Of a DNA stretch of 64,000 nucleotides, positions 51,780 through 63,783 are shown in pieces. Every line of letters starts with the position of its first letter. Position 1 is the first letter of the stretch. The notes below the pieces were generated by a model that was given only the letters and a program-made list of their open reading frames with translations, was not told where the DNA came from and made no database searches. This DNA is from Albula goreensis (taxonomy: Eukaryota; Chordata; Actinopteri; Albuliformes; Albulidae). A program made the translations under genes and the position numbers. Where the stretch lies: contig CM040747.1 of the NCBI GenBank assembly GCA_022829145.1, forward strand, positions 32,132,052 to 32,196,051. The letters run 5' to 3'.

Positions 51780-53600
51780 AGTGCGTTGTTGATTGTGAAT
51801 GTAAGATTACTGTAATTAGACACACACACAAAATACAAGTAACAGTGGATCGGCGTCACAATACATGAAATCGTAATGTAGGAAAATTACCTTTTGTCAG
51901 ACACAATATTCCAAGATCCCTTGTCAGATGACATTGCTTTTGTGCAGTCAGAGATGTGGGTAAACGCTTAGACAGCTATACCCTGATAAGAATCCGTTTT
52001 TACTGGACATGGCCATAAGTACAATTCATTCACTCGTTTCAGTGGCTGGGCATTCAATTGTTCTCTCATGGAGGACCTCTAAGCAAGACTTCCATAGACA
52101 ATGCAGACTGAAAAGGCCATTCTTCTCTTGACGGTGAAAAGCCAGTGAACATAGTGCCGAAGACATTGGTATCTTAAAACACTGTGAATCACTCCACAAC
52201 CCTTTTCTATTAAATATATTGACCAATGTTTTTTTTTTTCTTTTCATGGAAACCCAGGTAATAATGACCCTCTATTGTAAATGATGCTTTCAGAGAATCA
52301 TACTTTTCTGTTTTAAAAATATTTTCAGACATTCAACCTTGCCGCACAAAAACATGCAAGGAAAACGATAATGGAAGCATTTTCCATTGTGTAGTGTATC
52401 ACATTTGAGATATAGCTGAGCGTGTGCAAACAGTGTTCTCTCTGAGACGAGACTTTCAGGAAACACTGTGGAAAATGTCAGCAGAAAGAGACAGAAAATA
52501 ATACAATTTCAACAAACATCTTAGCAGAATCGGTATCAGTTGAATTGAAAAGACAAATTGTAAGAATACCAAAATAAATATGATGCTGTATGATATTGCT
52601 AGCTGTAATATTGCTATACATTGATACAATTTTATTGTTAAAAGCAGTGCAGTTCGTATTTTAGTAAGCTCACAAGTACTCGCTCTCCTGAACAGCAGTA
52701 GAATGGTGAAGAATCGTGAAGTTCAACTGGAAAGCCATGCAGTTTACACTATACGCCACTAGAGGGGGTAGCGGAAAGGCAAAAATCAAAAGTGAACCAA
52801 AAACACGTCAGGTTGTTTATTTTTTATTTATGTATTTATTTTTTAACAAAAGACCGACCCATTTCCCACAATTTTAAACACTATTCTCTCGTTGTCACAC
52901 CTTATCCAGATTTGTTGCACTTTTTGTGCAAAACTCTACACACAAGTCCCTTCATTTATCACTGGCTACACAATGTGCATTAACTCAAGTCATCACAGCC
53001 CAGACCCATTTAATACACAATTCCCCACATGGAAACGCTAAGAGTCAAAACTGATCAATGCAACTCGAGGTGACCGGGTCTGTTCGTGGGATGTCAGTGA
53101 ACGAAGCTGGGCGAAGAGTGAATCTGAGCCACTTCCCAGTAGCCTTCAGTGGTCCGTGAGATCTTGTATATTGATGAGACCACAGGGAGCCAACGCAACC
53201 AGAGCAGCCACTCAATGTTGTCATTTGGGACAGTGTCAGTTTATACCAGGCTGCTCTGGTTCGTGTCTGGTTCAGCGACAACCCAAGTTACAGCAACATC
53301 TTTCTCCCTGCATAATCTCTTCTCCTAAACCCCATAGGAAAAGTATATTCGTGTTTACCTCCTCCAGGCCATGGTGGAGGCTCGTTTAGATATTACGGTT
53401 GAGGTTTGCCGGGGGCAGATAAGGCGTACAAGAGTTTTTTTTTACCCCTGCTACCTGTTAGGTAGAGGTAGAATAGATGTGATTTCTTCATGTACAAACA
53501 GTTTTTTGTATTGGTAGATGTGGACATCATTTTACTGTATTTTATGTTCTGTTAGCTCTGCTAGCATATTTTTACAGTATATTTACTTTGTCACTCAAAT
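51780..53600. other. Intergenic DNA, nothing recognised
   Basis: Non-coding DNA with chance frames. The block 53040-53420 is GC-richer and less repetitive, with 77-78 codon frames on both strands, but neither resembles a known protein. Confidence 0.45.
52755..52772 (+). promoter_or_regulatory. CTCF-like motif, plus orientation
   Basis: GCCACTAGAGGGGGTAGC matches the CTCF core CCACTAGRGGG. It points away from six6. Confidence 0.5.
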
Positions 53601-53606
53601 TCATTT

Positions 53607-53662
53607 AACATTATATCACATTGCATTTTGCAGTCGCTCTTATCCAGAGCAACATACAACTC
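53607..53662 (-). mobile_element. Fish SINE/L2-type 3' tail, minus strand
   Basis: TTTTGCAGTCGCTCTTATCC and AGAGCAACATACAACTC (53625-53661) are the reverse complement of the common fish tail GTAAGTCGCTCTGGATAAG, shared by many teleost SINEs and L2-like LINEs. The ATATCACATTGCATT beside it is the usual terminal AATG-type repeat. The head is not recognisable. Confidence 0.65.
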
Positions 53663-54061
53663 AAAAGTTTAGTGTACTACAGTATTACAGTGTACTACAG
53701 TACATTGAGGCATTAAAAACTTACATATACACATATATAATGTACATATTTTGTTTATTTATATTGTTTATTTTACAGGACTTTTTTGAATTTGTCTCAC
53801 TGGTGTGCAATGACAGTTTTGAAGTGTATGTGCATTTGTTGGCTTTTGTGTGATATCTGAAGGGAAAGTCTGGTTTAGATGTATGAGTACATGGTTTCGA
53901 GTGGAGAGTTTGGTTTTGACATGGAAATTTTAAGTTTGTGGAGATGAGTGTGCAGTTTTGCAATTGTGTTTGAAGTTTTGGGAAATGAAAGCATAATTTC
54001 AAGGAATGTGACTTAGCGATCAAGAAAAACTGTAATACTCTCTTACAGAGACATAACATGG

Positions 54062-54074
54062 CCACAAGAGGGAG
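54062..54074 (+). promoter_or_regulatory. CTCF-like motif, plus orientation
   Basis: CCACAAGAGGGAG, preceded by ATGG, matches the CTCF core with one common variant. It has the same orientation as the motif at 52.76 kb. Confidence 0.4.
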
Positions 54075-54894
54075 TCCTTTGTCAATTAAATGGCCCGCTC
54101 TGTACTGAAGGGGCTTGAAATTGCGTAATCAACTATTTTTTTTATTTTCACTTTGCAGTTTTTGCTTCAAGGTGTCCCTGGCAATGGACACCTTGAAAAA
54201 TACAAAGCAAGGCACAATTGCATCAAACAATTTTCATCTAGATTACATAAAATCCGTACAAACGTCTGGAGGACATCATGTTTCCAGGATATGATGTTCA
54301 GCAGATAACAGACTTTGAAAACTACCAAAATATCCTAGCATACAGCCATTAAAATGTATTTCATATCTGAGTTTGGGTATTCCATTTCTTCCATGAGGTT
54401 TGTAGGGCTGCGACTGAATTAGTGCATATTACGAGAATGAAGGTTTTGTTGATACAATAGTGACTAAATTGTGTTTTAAAAAATGAGGAAGAACCTGTAT
54501 ATTTTTCATGAGAAGCAACCCTCAAAAGATTAAAAGTCTGGTGCTGTCAATGGCTAATAGAGAGAAAGTAATGATATCTTGTTCTTGTTGTTATTGTGGT
54601 ATTATTTTGTTTAATTAATAATGTATCATAATAACAAAATAGACCTTATAGGGAAACAAAAAAGGCTGTCATACAGGGTTTCTGATAATCCATGGTTTTC
54701 CAAATCCATAGCTTACCAAGTTTGAGACCTTTGTAGGGTACATTCAAAAGTTACCTTCCATTGTTATGGATGAATATGTTGACACGTGTAAAAGGGATAG
54801 TCCTATTCCTCGGTTTGCTGATTGGTCAAAACTGCTTTCCAACCATGGAGATAGTAAAGGTATACCACAACAAGCAAGCAATTACTCAATCGAT

Positions 54895-54945
54895 TAATTG
54901 ATCAATCAATCGTTGATTGATCCTTTGATCAATCAATCAATTGAC
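54895..54945. repeat. ATCA/TGAT-rich inverted repeat
   Basis: TTGATTGATC (54913-54922) and GATCAATCAA (54927-54936) form a perfect 10-bp inverted repeat with a 4-base gap, inside a longer run of ATCA units on either side. It resembles stacked PBX/HOX-type TGATTGAT words, but a simple-repeat origin is more likely. Confidence 0.7.
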
Positions 54946-55297
54946 TGCGTCATATTCAATGGGATATTGATTGTTGAACCTATGTTGTTACTACGACTTT
55001 GCTGGTTTCTCATTGCCTGTGTGCTGTTTGTTTAAATGTGGTGAATGAAATTTCTAATGAAATATTGATGGATTTTTACAAAGTAAATACCGACCAAATG
55101 ACATCCATCACACTGGCTTCTCAATCCACTCTGCTCACATGCTCTGCTTATCTTGGCATGAAATAATGGCTCTGCTTGATCTACCGGTGCGTCAAGTTTA
55201 GTTTGTTGGTGTAGCGGAGGGACATAGCCTTAAGTGCAGTGTGCTTAAGTGAGTGCTAGCAGGCTAATAAAGAAAGCACTTAAGGTAAAGTGTAGAT

Positions 55298-55696
55298 CAG
55301 AGATCTTCAACAGGGGGTCTGTGACCCCCCCACGGGGACCTCAGAGTTACTGCAGGGGGTCCGCCAAATTATTTGATCCCAAACTTTTTTTCTTCCAAAA
55401 ATTAAAATATGTCCGAAAATACAACCTGTAATAAGCAAAGATAAATCTTCCTATGCGTAAAAAAATTACAATTACAAAAAAACATGTTCTATAAATATAT
55501 GAATCTGTGAATAGTTATTATTTTAATGGCTTAGCATTGAATGCACCATTAAAAGTACTTTTACACATGGCACCACAGGCCGCCCTACCTATTATTGTAG
55601 GCCTGGTTTAATAAGCAGCACAATTTTATATGATATGTAATATCGTCTTTCTATCAGTCAAGGGGTCCTTGGCTTGAAAAATGTTGAAGATAATTT
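55298..55696. mobile_element. hAT-like non-autonomous element
   Basis: It starts CAGAGATCTTCAACAGGGGG with TCTGTGACCCCCC and CTGCAGGGGGTCCGCCAAAT following. It ends GGGGTCCTTGGCTTGAAAAA then TGTTGAAGATAATTT. The two ends are imperfect inverted repeats (AGATCTTCAAC / GTTGAAGAT). The 'ggggtccgtgacccc' and 'gggtccttggcttgaaaaa' phrases are familiar from hAT-derived fish repeats. No coding frame. No clean 8-bp target duplication was found. Confidence 0.6.
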
Positions 55697-55699
55697 GTT

Positions 55700-55935
55700 G
55701 GATGCCTGTCTCCAGCGTTACCTGAGCCCTGATCTCCGGCTCAGTTAGCATTCCCAGCGGGGTCCACGTGGTGCTCAGCATCCCTGGAAGAGCCTGGTGA
55801 TGTGGGTGGCCACTGAGGAGCATGCGAGCGATTAGCCGCACTGCCATCCCCTCCTGTCCCCCATGACTTTGAGCTGTATGTCGCTCTGGACAAGACCGTC
55901 CACAAAACACCTATAATATAATGTAATGCGATGAT
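55700..55935 (+). mobile_element. Fish SINE with tail, plus strand
   Basis: The 3' part, TGTATGTCGCTCTGGACAAG followed by ACCGTCCACAAAACACC and ATAATATAATGTAATG, is a diverged copy of the teleost SINE/L2-type tail ending in an AATG-type repeat (55867-55933). The GC-rich sequence before it (about 55700-55866) is probably the SINE body, but its family was not identified. Open frames on the minus strand here are shadows. Confidence 0.6.
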
Positions 55936-56999
55936 TAGCCATGCTACAATTCCCCTCCTGCCCCTCTGACACCACGACAGCGGCTCATGACGAGTCCGCG
56001 CCACACCAGCCTACTGTGAGGCTGGAGTGCAGAGGGCTGGCTCAGAGCTCAATCAGTAAGTAATGACTGTCCTACCATGTGACTCTCCCTCTCCTCCCTT
56101 TTGGCTGGTATCAGCTGTTCCCATTGCCCCTAGCCTAGAGGCCTTCAGGACAATGGACAGCAGCGGTCTCGCATACGCTTGCACACCTGAGGCTTACTGG
56201 TGACGAGTACAGCTTAGGCCCATGGCTTTCATTGCATCCTCTAGAGTGTGCTATGCTCTGAGACATTTTGGGCTCTGCTATGACAGTCCAAACTAATTTC
56301 ACAGCGGCTGAAAAAAGACCACGTCAAGTCGAACAGTTGGGGCATTGTTTGTTTGAAAAGCACGGTGTGGTATCTGTGTTGGGGCAAAATTCATTTTATA
56401 GTATTTTGGAATTTAATCGGTGCCACGACTTTGCTGTCATTTTCTGTGCTAAATTGTTGCCACATTATTTGGATAGTTACCTCTCTGCGTGTCTATGGAG
56501 AAAACGATAAATCTTTGCCGGTTTCGGTTTTTCATAGAGATTCAGGCAACGTGTGTTGTAAATGGGACAATGAGATGAGAATGTGGTGTGTAATTGAGAC
56601 TTCCTTGATAAGCACTAAATCAGGCACAAAGGGAAGATGTTAGTTTACATAATGAAATATTCCCTTCCTTCCTCTCTTCTTCCATCTCCTCTGCTGTATG
56701 TTCCTACCTCTTTTTCTCCTCTCTGTCCCATTCTTAAACCCATTCTTCCTTTTTCTCTCATATTTTCCTCCTCTCTGTCTCCTCCCAGTGTCTTCAGGCT
56801 GTCCTCATCCCTCGCTCCCTCCGTCTCCCCCCCCCCTCCCACTCTGTCCTTCACCCCGCCTCCCTGTTTGACTTTCTCCTCGCACTCCTTCCCATCATCA
56901 GCGCTGTTTCCTGGGACTCTCTGTAGCGGGCAGGTGGGGGTGGCGAGGAGGGGGGTGACATCAGCGCGCCAGTATCGCGTTTCCATTTTCATTTCCTGA
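55936..56999. other. Intergenic DNA, CT-rich in part
   Basis: Non-coding. A long C/T-rich tract at 56660-56890 produces artificial frames of 115-120 codons on both strands. No gene was recognised. Confidence 0.45.
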
Positions 57000-57320
57000 A
57001 ATGTTTGAGCAGCGTTTTGGGGCTTTCTCTCCTCTCGCGGAGTGAGTCGAGCAGCTCGGGTTACAGGCCCTCTGTCACTCCACCTTTACCCCCTTAAACA
57101 AATGAGCCTCTCAGTGCCGGGATATGAGAGAGATACCCGGTCCGCCTCCCCAGGTGCTCATGGGTAATCCTGCTCGGGATACTGATGCTGTGGATTTGAG
57201 AGGCTTTTTGCTCGGGCGCGCAGCGGCTGTGGGACAAAAGCTGCTGGAGAGTTTTATTTTCCCCTCCCTGCTCAGGGCCTCCTGTCTGGAGCTGTCTCAA
57301 CCTGGCTTCTAGGTCAGCTT
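57000..57320. promoter_or_regulatory. Candidate conserved non-coding element
   Basis: Complex, GC-moderate block with CTTAAACAAATGAGCC (forkhead type), CTCAGTGCCGGGATATGAG, GGTAATCCTGCTCGGGATAC (TAATCC core) and GTTTTATTTTCC. Low repeat character. In the six6-six1 interval such blocks are typical enhancers; untested here. Confidence 0.3.
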
Positions 57321-57719
57321 TCTTGCCGGTTCATGCAAAGAAACTGGACCTCCCTGCCAGCTTAGACTGCACTGATGTCATACTCTTTCTTTGCCTTCCC
57401 TGTGCCAAGCAGGGGCTGGTGTCCCCCCAAAATCAGGTCCCTCTCATGAGCTTTTTTATCCAGGGACAAGTTTCCCCCCCCCGTTGTTTCCCAAGGCTTC
57501 TTCAGTAGGTTCACTGAGGCCCATGGATAATGCAGAGCTGCTTTGTAACAATGGAACTGTAAAACGTATTATACAGATACAACTGTACTGAACGGAATTC
57601 AATAGTCCACGGTGAGACCTTCATACCTAACTGGAAATGCTGTCTGCCAAGGTGTCTGCAGATATACAGTATGTGTCTTGGTTTCCTTTGTGTTCTTCCC
57701 TGTTTGCATTTTTGTGTGA

Positions 57720-57965
57720 GTATGTAAATGCGTGTGTGCGTGTGTGTGTGTGTACGCGCATGTTTTCTGTGCATATTTTCATTTCATTATTTTGACATGG
57801 TGTGTATGCTTTTGTATTTGTATGTGTACATTTGTACGTACATGTCTTTACCCACATGTGTGTTTGTGTCTGGATGTCGGTATGTTTTTGTTTGTGCATG
57901 TTTTAGTTTGCATCTGTGTCTGTGTTTACGTCTGCACGTTCACTTTCATGTGAACCTGTTTTTGT
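57720..57965. repeat. TG-rich degenerate simple repeat
   Basis: A long stretch dominated by TGTGTG, TGTTT and TGTAC words, starting with a (GT)n core at 57733-57751. Frames over it are artefacts of the repeat. Confidence 0.8.
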
Positions 57966-58179
57966 ATTTTTTGCGTGTTGACGTCTCCACGTACCATTTC
58001 TCAGGTCTGTCTGTCTCATTCGTGGGGTGCATTGCCAGCAGTAGGTAGTGCCAAAAAAAAAAACAAAAAGACTGAGAGACAGGTAACGAGGTCACGGCAT
58101 GGTTTTTTTTTTTCCAGAACCAAAACAGCACCAGCACTAAGAGGGAAAGACACAAGTCTTACCTGAGGGCTGTCGTGTT

Positions 58180-58560
58180 TTTTCAGCCCTGAAAGGAACT
58201 GTCCTTTGATAATTCATTTAAGGATATCGGTTTACAGTTAAGCTGCGCAAATTCCAGACAGACGCCTCATCTGTCGCTGCAAGGCTGGGTTATATGAGCC
58301 GGGGCCTCAGATCCATGCGCCTTTCACACGTCTCTTTTTCACCGTTTCCCTCCCCGAGTCTGTGAAGACATGAGTTCTCCCAGAGCGCACCGGCTGACTG
58401 AATCGGGGTGAATCGCAAAGCTGGCTCGGGGTCAGCGCTGTTACATCATCCGCAAAGGCCGCAGAGACGAAATCCGCCGACAGTCCCTGACAACGTAGTG
58501 AAAGGCGTGAAATATTCTACGGGCGGCTCGGAAGCACAGACGAGAGAAGTAACCTGTGCG
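58180..58560. promoter_or_regulatory. Candidate conserved non-coding element
   Basis: Complex block with TTTGATAATTCATTTAAGG, CAGACAGACGCCTCATCTG, GGGTTATATGAGCCGGGG and TTACATCATCCGC. It contrasts with the simple repeats around it. A 94-codon frame has no known domain. Texture only. Confidence 0.3.
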
Positions 58561-59629
58561 TGCATAGACAAGAGTGCTTTTACGTCTATTATGTGCACTC
58601 AAAAACACACAGCATGCATGGACAGTAGTTATGAGATACTGAGATATCTTGAAACTGGGTGGAGCTGCTCTATGCTACCGTTAACATACTGATTTGAAGC
58701 AGTCATTGTGCTTTGTTGCGAAGAGCAAAAGCGATTGATTGGTTTGGACAATTTCAGTTATTGCACTCATTTTTGCTTGCCAGGATACTTCATTCTCCTC
58801 TGATTAGTGAGCAGTGGTCCAAACAGGCCCACAAGGATGAAAAAGTCCTCGGAGTGCCTTCATTTCAAACCCCACCATCAGCTCAGCCCACTTCAGCCGA
58901 ATGGCTACGAAATCACGGTACTCCTAACACATCTGAAGCCCCCAGGTTGCCTATTAAAATTAATCTCTCAGTTAACCAAATTAAAGTAAAATGAATGAAA
59001 GCGAAATAATACGGATAAATATCGTTTTTGTCCACAAGGTTGATGGGAGCTCTGGCTTTTGCAAAGTCACCTGATCTTACCCCCCCCCCCCAAACTCCCT
59101 TTGCCATCACCATCCCCAGTTCAGAACACCAAGTGCTAATAATTCTCCCCCCCGTCTGAAAGCAGAGCTGAGGTAAGCGCTGGGGGTGGGAGTGGGGGAT
59201 TATGTTGCTGAGGCGTGCAGCGGAAAAGCAAGCGGTGACCTCATGTGAGCCGGTGAAAGGTGTGAGGACGCAGCGCAGTCAGCGAGCCTCCCCGCTGCGT
59301 GCGTGCTCCACGCCGGGCCTGTCCACGCACGCACGCAACGGCCAACACCAGCCCTGCTGACACAGCCCCGCCCTAACTCACACTGCCACGGCCACAGCCT
59401 CGCCAACCCCCACGCCCAGGACCACACCCACTCTCAGGCTGAACTGATATCTGAGACCCCCAACCCAACCCACCCCACCCCCCATCCCGTCCATCGCCTT
59501 TCAGCGACTCAGTTATGTGAAACAAAAATTCTAAAAGCCAGGGGGACGTGAAAGAGGCCCGGCGCCTGGCGACCTTCGGCCGCTCTGCTGGGGGTGTTAT
59601 GTCTACAGCTCGTAGCAGGGGAAACATTA

Positions 59630-59960
59630 ACCTTCCTGCGCCCTCAGAAATGTGCTTCCCATAATTAAAGCGCGATTCCTGTTTCGGTTCAGTTTATGCT
59701 GCTGGCGGGCTTGGATTTAGTCACAGTTGACAAATCAAAATTCTGTTACTGGTTACCACTATTAATAAATCATGAAAAGCTTTGAATACGACACAAACAT
59801 GTATGCCATTTGCCATATGAATAAGTCATAAAATCTGCTGTGCTTAAATAATAATCATTAAATGGCAGATAATTCAAACACTGTGATGGGAATCATCATG
59901 AATGATTTCTGATTGGTTGGCTTAGTAAGGGATCAGTCTCTCTCCTGGAGGACGAGAATA
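59630..59960. promoter_or_regulatory. Candidate enhancer block with TAAT/ATTA cluster
   Basis: One of the more convincing enhancer-like stretches: CCCATAATTAAAGCGCG, GACAAATCAAAATTCTG, CATATGAATAAGTCATAAA, CTTAAATAATAATCATTAAA, TGGCAGATAATTCAAAC and ATCATCATGAATGATTTCTG. Homeodomain, POU and GATA-type words are tightly packed and no frame is open. The six1/six6 target assignment is inferred. Confidence 0.35.
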
Positions 59961-60228
59961 AACGGATCCTGAAAGTATGGCTGCCGCTGAAGCAGGACTC
60001 TGCTGTTATTATCCATTCATTCTTCTTGTCTGACGGGCAGAGAGGTTTGCCAACAAGCTGGTGTTTGCCTTTTTGCCAACAAATGATGAGTCCCTGGCAG
60101 AACAGTGGACTCTTTTCTCATCGTGGAGGTCTCATCTCATGACAGATCGGATTTCATCGTGGATCGTCTTCATCTATACTTTTTCACGAGCCGAGCTGCG
60201 GCCGCTGCTTCAACGAACCGAGACGATC

Positions 60229-60255
60229 GACCAACCGACCGACCGACCGACCGAC
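60229..60255. repeat. (GACC)n short tandem repeat
   Basis: About six tandem CCGA/GACC units, within a GC-richer stretch. Confidence 0.85.
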
Positions 60256-60859
60256 GTCCCACACCAGAGGCAGCAAGGAAGGTTTGGAAAAAGAGGATAA
60301 CTCAAAGATGGCAAGACGCAAGCACCGCGGCCAAAAGCACACTTTGCACGGACGGGGGAGAGGAGCTTACTGCGATCGGGCAAGAACGTGAATGATATTC
60401 ATCTGATCCATCCACACAGATCCACAGAGAGACATAGCCAGCAGAAACTGCCCAGAGTGTGCAGTCTGTACTTTAGCCCTAGGCTATTAGCGGCCTAGAG
60501 CATTCAATGCCCCAGTCTCAAACAGCCCATAGTCCTTTCGTCATCCACCTGTATCCACAGAAGTGGGATCGCGCCTACTTTATCACAGGGTTTGTATTTT
60601 CAGATGTGAGCTCTAAAAACAGTTAAAGGAATATTCAGGGCTGCTGGTTAGCCCCATGTCAAAGAAAGCCTGTGTGAACCATACTGGAAGCTAGCCCAGA
60701 CTAATGTTAGCCTGAGGTTGAAGGCAGCCCAGCGATTTTACAATTAGGTATAAAAACCATCAGAGTCAGAAGTTCAGCATGCCCTGGGATTATGTATCAT
60801 ACTTTGAAGCTCCTTGAAATGAAACTTTGTTGAACAAAGGAAAAATGATAAACGTTTTT

Positions 60860-61000
60860 TAATAAACTCATTTGTAACCACAGCCCCCTCCGAAAGCTGT
60901 CATGTCATCCATAAAAGATTACATTCGAGCCGTAAACATGCACTGTGAAATGGACGCTAACAGCCGTTATAAATACTGTTTCTCCCAGGTGTGATGAAAC
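60860..61000. promoter_or_regulatory. Candidate conserved non-coding element
   Basis: Complex DNA: GTCATCCATAAAAGATTAC, GAGCCGTAAACATGC (forkhead type), AACAGCCGTTATAAATAC. No repeat or frame. Texture only. Confidence 0.3.
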
Positions 61001-63749
61001 CACATCTTCCTGTCAGCTTAGCTTCCTGCTCCCGGCTTTATGCCTCCACCCACTGTACAACCCCGAACTTGACCCCCATGTCAGAAGCCAAGAGCCGTTT
61101 CTCTATACTGCTTCATGAGCCTCAGGTGAGAGACGGTCTGGCCCAGGTAACTGAAGATACAGGTCCGCTCGCCCCCGCCCCCCCCGCCCCCCCCCCCCTT
61201 CGCTTTGCAGCTTCAACCATTGTCTCCACAGCATCCGACGCGGAGCTCGAATTACGCCCACCTCCCCCCCCCATAAAAAAACGTCCAAGTGTATGGATTA
61301 CAACCACGTATAGATTTACACTTTCTCTGACTTCTACTCGCCCCTCAATTTTGTACGCTGCGGTGATACAAAGGAGAGGGGGGGGGGAAAAAATTCCCCT
61401 TCTGATGGAAATCCCAGCAGTTTGGCTGTTTGACTGTTCTGTGCATGCTCACTCTGAACCCGATGGCAACAGCTTCTGCCACTACGTTGCCTTTCTGATC
61501 CACCTTTCACATGTTCCTTCATTGGATATTTCAACCACCGGACTGGCCAATCCAATCTCATCCTGTTCTCCTTAAAGATATTATTTAGAAAATGGAGAGC
61601 CACAACCAGGACAGCTGACCTATCCTCGATGTGAATTGTCCTTATCTGCCTACAAAAGAAAGAAGCTACTGGCATGCTTTTTCAGTACTCTCACGTTATG
61701 TTTGAGTTCACTTCATTGACAGGGAGAAACTCCATATCTTGCAAAGAATAAGCTACAGAAACAGTGTCTTAAACTGAAGCTTTCACAAGGAAAAAAGCAC
61801 ACAGCGTCTGAGAAGAGTCTGGAACAATGTTCTGCATGAATAATGTATTTCTGCGGGCTGTGATTGCAGTGGGTAAAATGTCTCTCGGCCGACGTGGCAG
61901 CTGCGACGCATAGATTAGTTTTTTTTGTGAGATTTGTAACTGATCTGACTACAGCAACAGAAATTTGCGTCCACAGAGCAATGTCTCCCATTCATGTCAT
62001 TAACTCATTCGTTATAACCCCCTCCTCTAATTATGTATTCTGAAGTGCATAGATATGAAATACTTATCAGGTAAACACCGACAAATGTGGTTAAATGAAT
62101 ATATCAAAACACTTGATTTGTGATACAGCTGAAGGCGATACCCCTTAATCTATCCAGGTAGATCATACGTCCGTTGAAATATGGTATCACGTTTTACTTT
62201 TAACATTTAAACACGGATATATTCCTGAAACCAGGATTGTATGCAAATTTGAATGTCAGCCAGGTGCAGTCCAAGTAGTAAAGATGTACAAAAATAAGCT
62301 ACATATTACAAAGATATTACTTGTAGGTATCAGAGAACACTCCCAAGTCACACATAAACCCTGTGTGTAGAATGTTTCAACAGTAGGCAAATCTAAATGA
62401 ATAACTATGGTTTGAAAACTAATTTCGCCAACCCAAGGTTTACTTTAAAAATATAGGTTCAGAGTCCAAAGTGTTGTAGAAAATAAACATACTGTTTTGT
62501 TGTTGTTTTTCATATTGTTACTACTCAGTTATAAATGTAAAACAAATGAGTTTGAATATGCTAAATGAACTTCTATTAAAATGCTATTTTCATTTTTATA
62601 TTAGTTTTTCAAGAGGGTGACACAAAACAGCAACAGCTGTGCTTCATTTTTTGCAGCATTATTAATGTGTGCGTTTCAAGTAAATTTAGCTCAAGTAATA
62701 AAACTGGTATGTTCTGCATTGGGAGACAAAGGTTTGTGGGTAGTTTACTTGCAGATGTAGACTCTAAAAGCCAATAACTCAATACCAAAACCTTATTCTC
62801 TCTTCATGTTCTGTTTTTTTATAACTTAAAATAACAGGGAGAAAATAACCATCAAAATTATCTTAAAAGCATGTTGGAGTGGTCACAGATCACGAAAGCG
62901 CAGATTGAAAATAGATTCTGCCATTCAAGTAAGCAATGAGAGCCACAAAAGAAATGATTGAATTAGGCTAATGCAACGTAAGGTTGGCTTTCCCAAGTAA
63001 TTTTATGGTGGCGTTGTTTTCGATGAAAGGAAAAAAGGGTCTCCAAGTTATTTGACAGCAAATTTAGTCACCATGACTGACAGATAAGGTCCGTGGCTGG
63101 AAAACTGCTACAGGTTACATTTTTTAGGTAACTTTTGGTAACTTTGTATCAATTGGCATTGATTGTACAATCTCAAACGGTATGTTTTAATGTCAGCATG
63201 AAACTATTCCAAATTGCAGTAGGAACTTGTATACATTGTTCCAAACTATTGAACTGACATTTGAGGGGAAACTGGCCCCTGGAATAGTCTGTCAGCGCAT
63301 CTGGGTAAATCGCAAGAACTACAGTGGTGAATATTTGCTTTTCGAGTTTACATATGTTTATCATAATGCAATAAGTTAAGTTAACTATGTATATATGTAT
63401 CAAATTAATTAAACTGCAACATTCATAATCGTTAACGAGGGAACAGGGGAGACACCGACTGTGTTGCCCCGCTTCCCTAGGATTGCAAGTGCAAGTTTAT
63501 TCATGCGCCCATTTTGCAACTTCATTAACGCCTGTAAATCCGCCTGCTGAAGGTGGTATGGGTTTACTTCATAGTCACGGAACATACAAAACAGCTACGA
63601 GAAGCTCACTAGGTAAAACCGGACGTGTGGTCCATGTAGTCCTGTCCAGCACGGCGAATCCTGTCGTGACAGAGACCGTCGGCAGCGTTTGCCCTCCCTG
63701 CTGTGACTTCTCTCTGCTGTTTTTATTCAGATGTTAAATTGGTTACACA
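61001..63749. other. Intergenic DNA to near window end
   Basis: AT-rich non-coding DNA. A C-rich stretch with G runs (61165-61275, 61376-61388) creates a 194-codon plus-strand frame at 60991-61575 with no recognisable domain, treated as chance. A complex stretch near 61850-61920 could be regulatory. No six1 exon is reached. Confidence 0.45.
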
Positions 63750-63783
63750 CTATTATTATTATTGTTGTTGTTGTTGCTGTTGC
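63750..63783. repeat. (ATT)n/(GTT)n microsatellite
   Basis: Compound trinucleotide run, five ATT then about five GTT units. Confidence 0.9.

Noticed and set aside
56637..56999. Overlapping 115-120 codon frames on both strands
   Set aside because: Artefacts of a C/T-rich low-complexity tract.
60991..61575. 194-codon plus-strand frame
   Set aside because: Pro- and Gly-rich portion comes from C and G runs; no known domain or partner exons.
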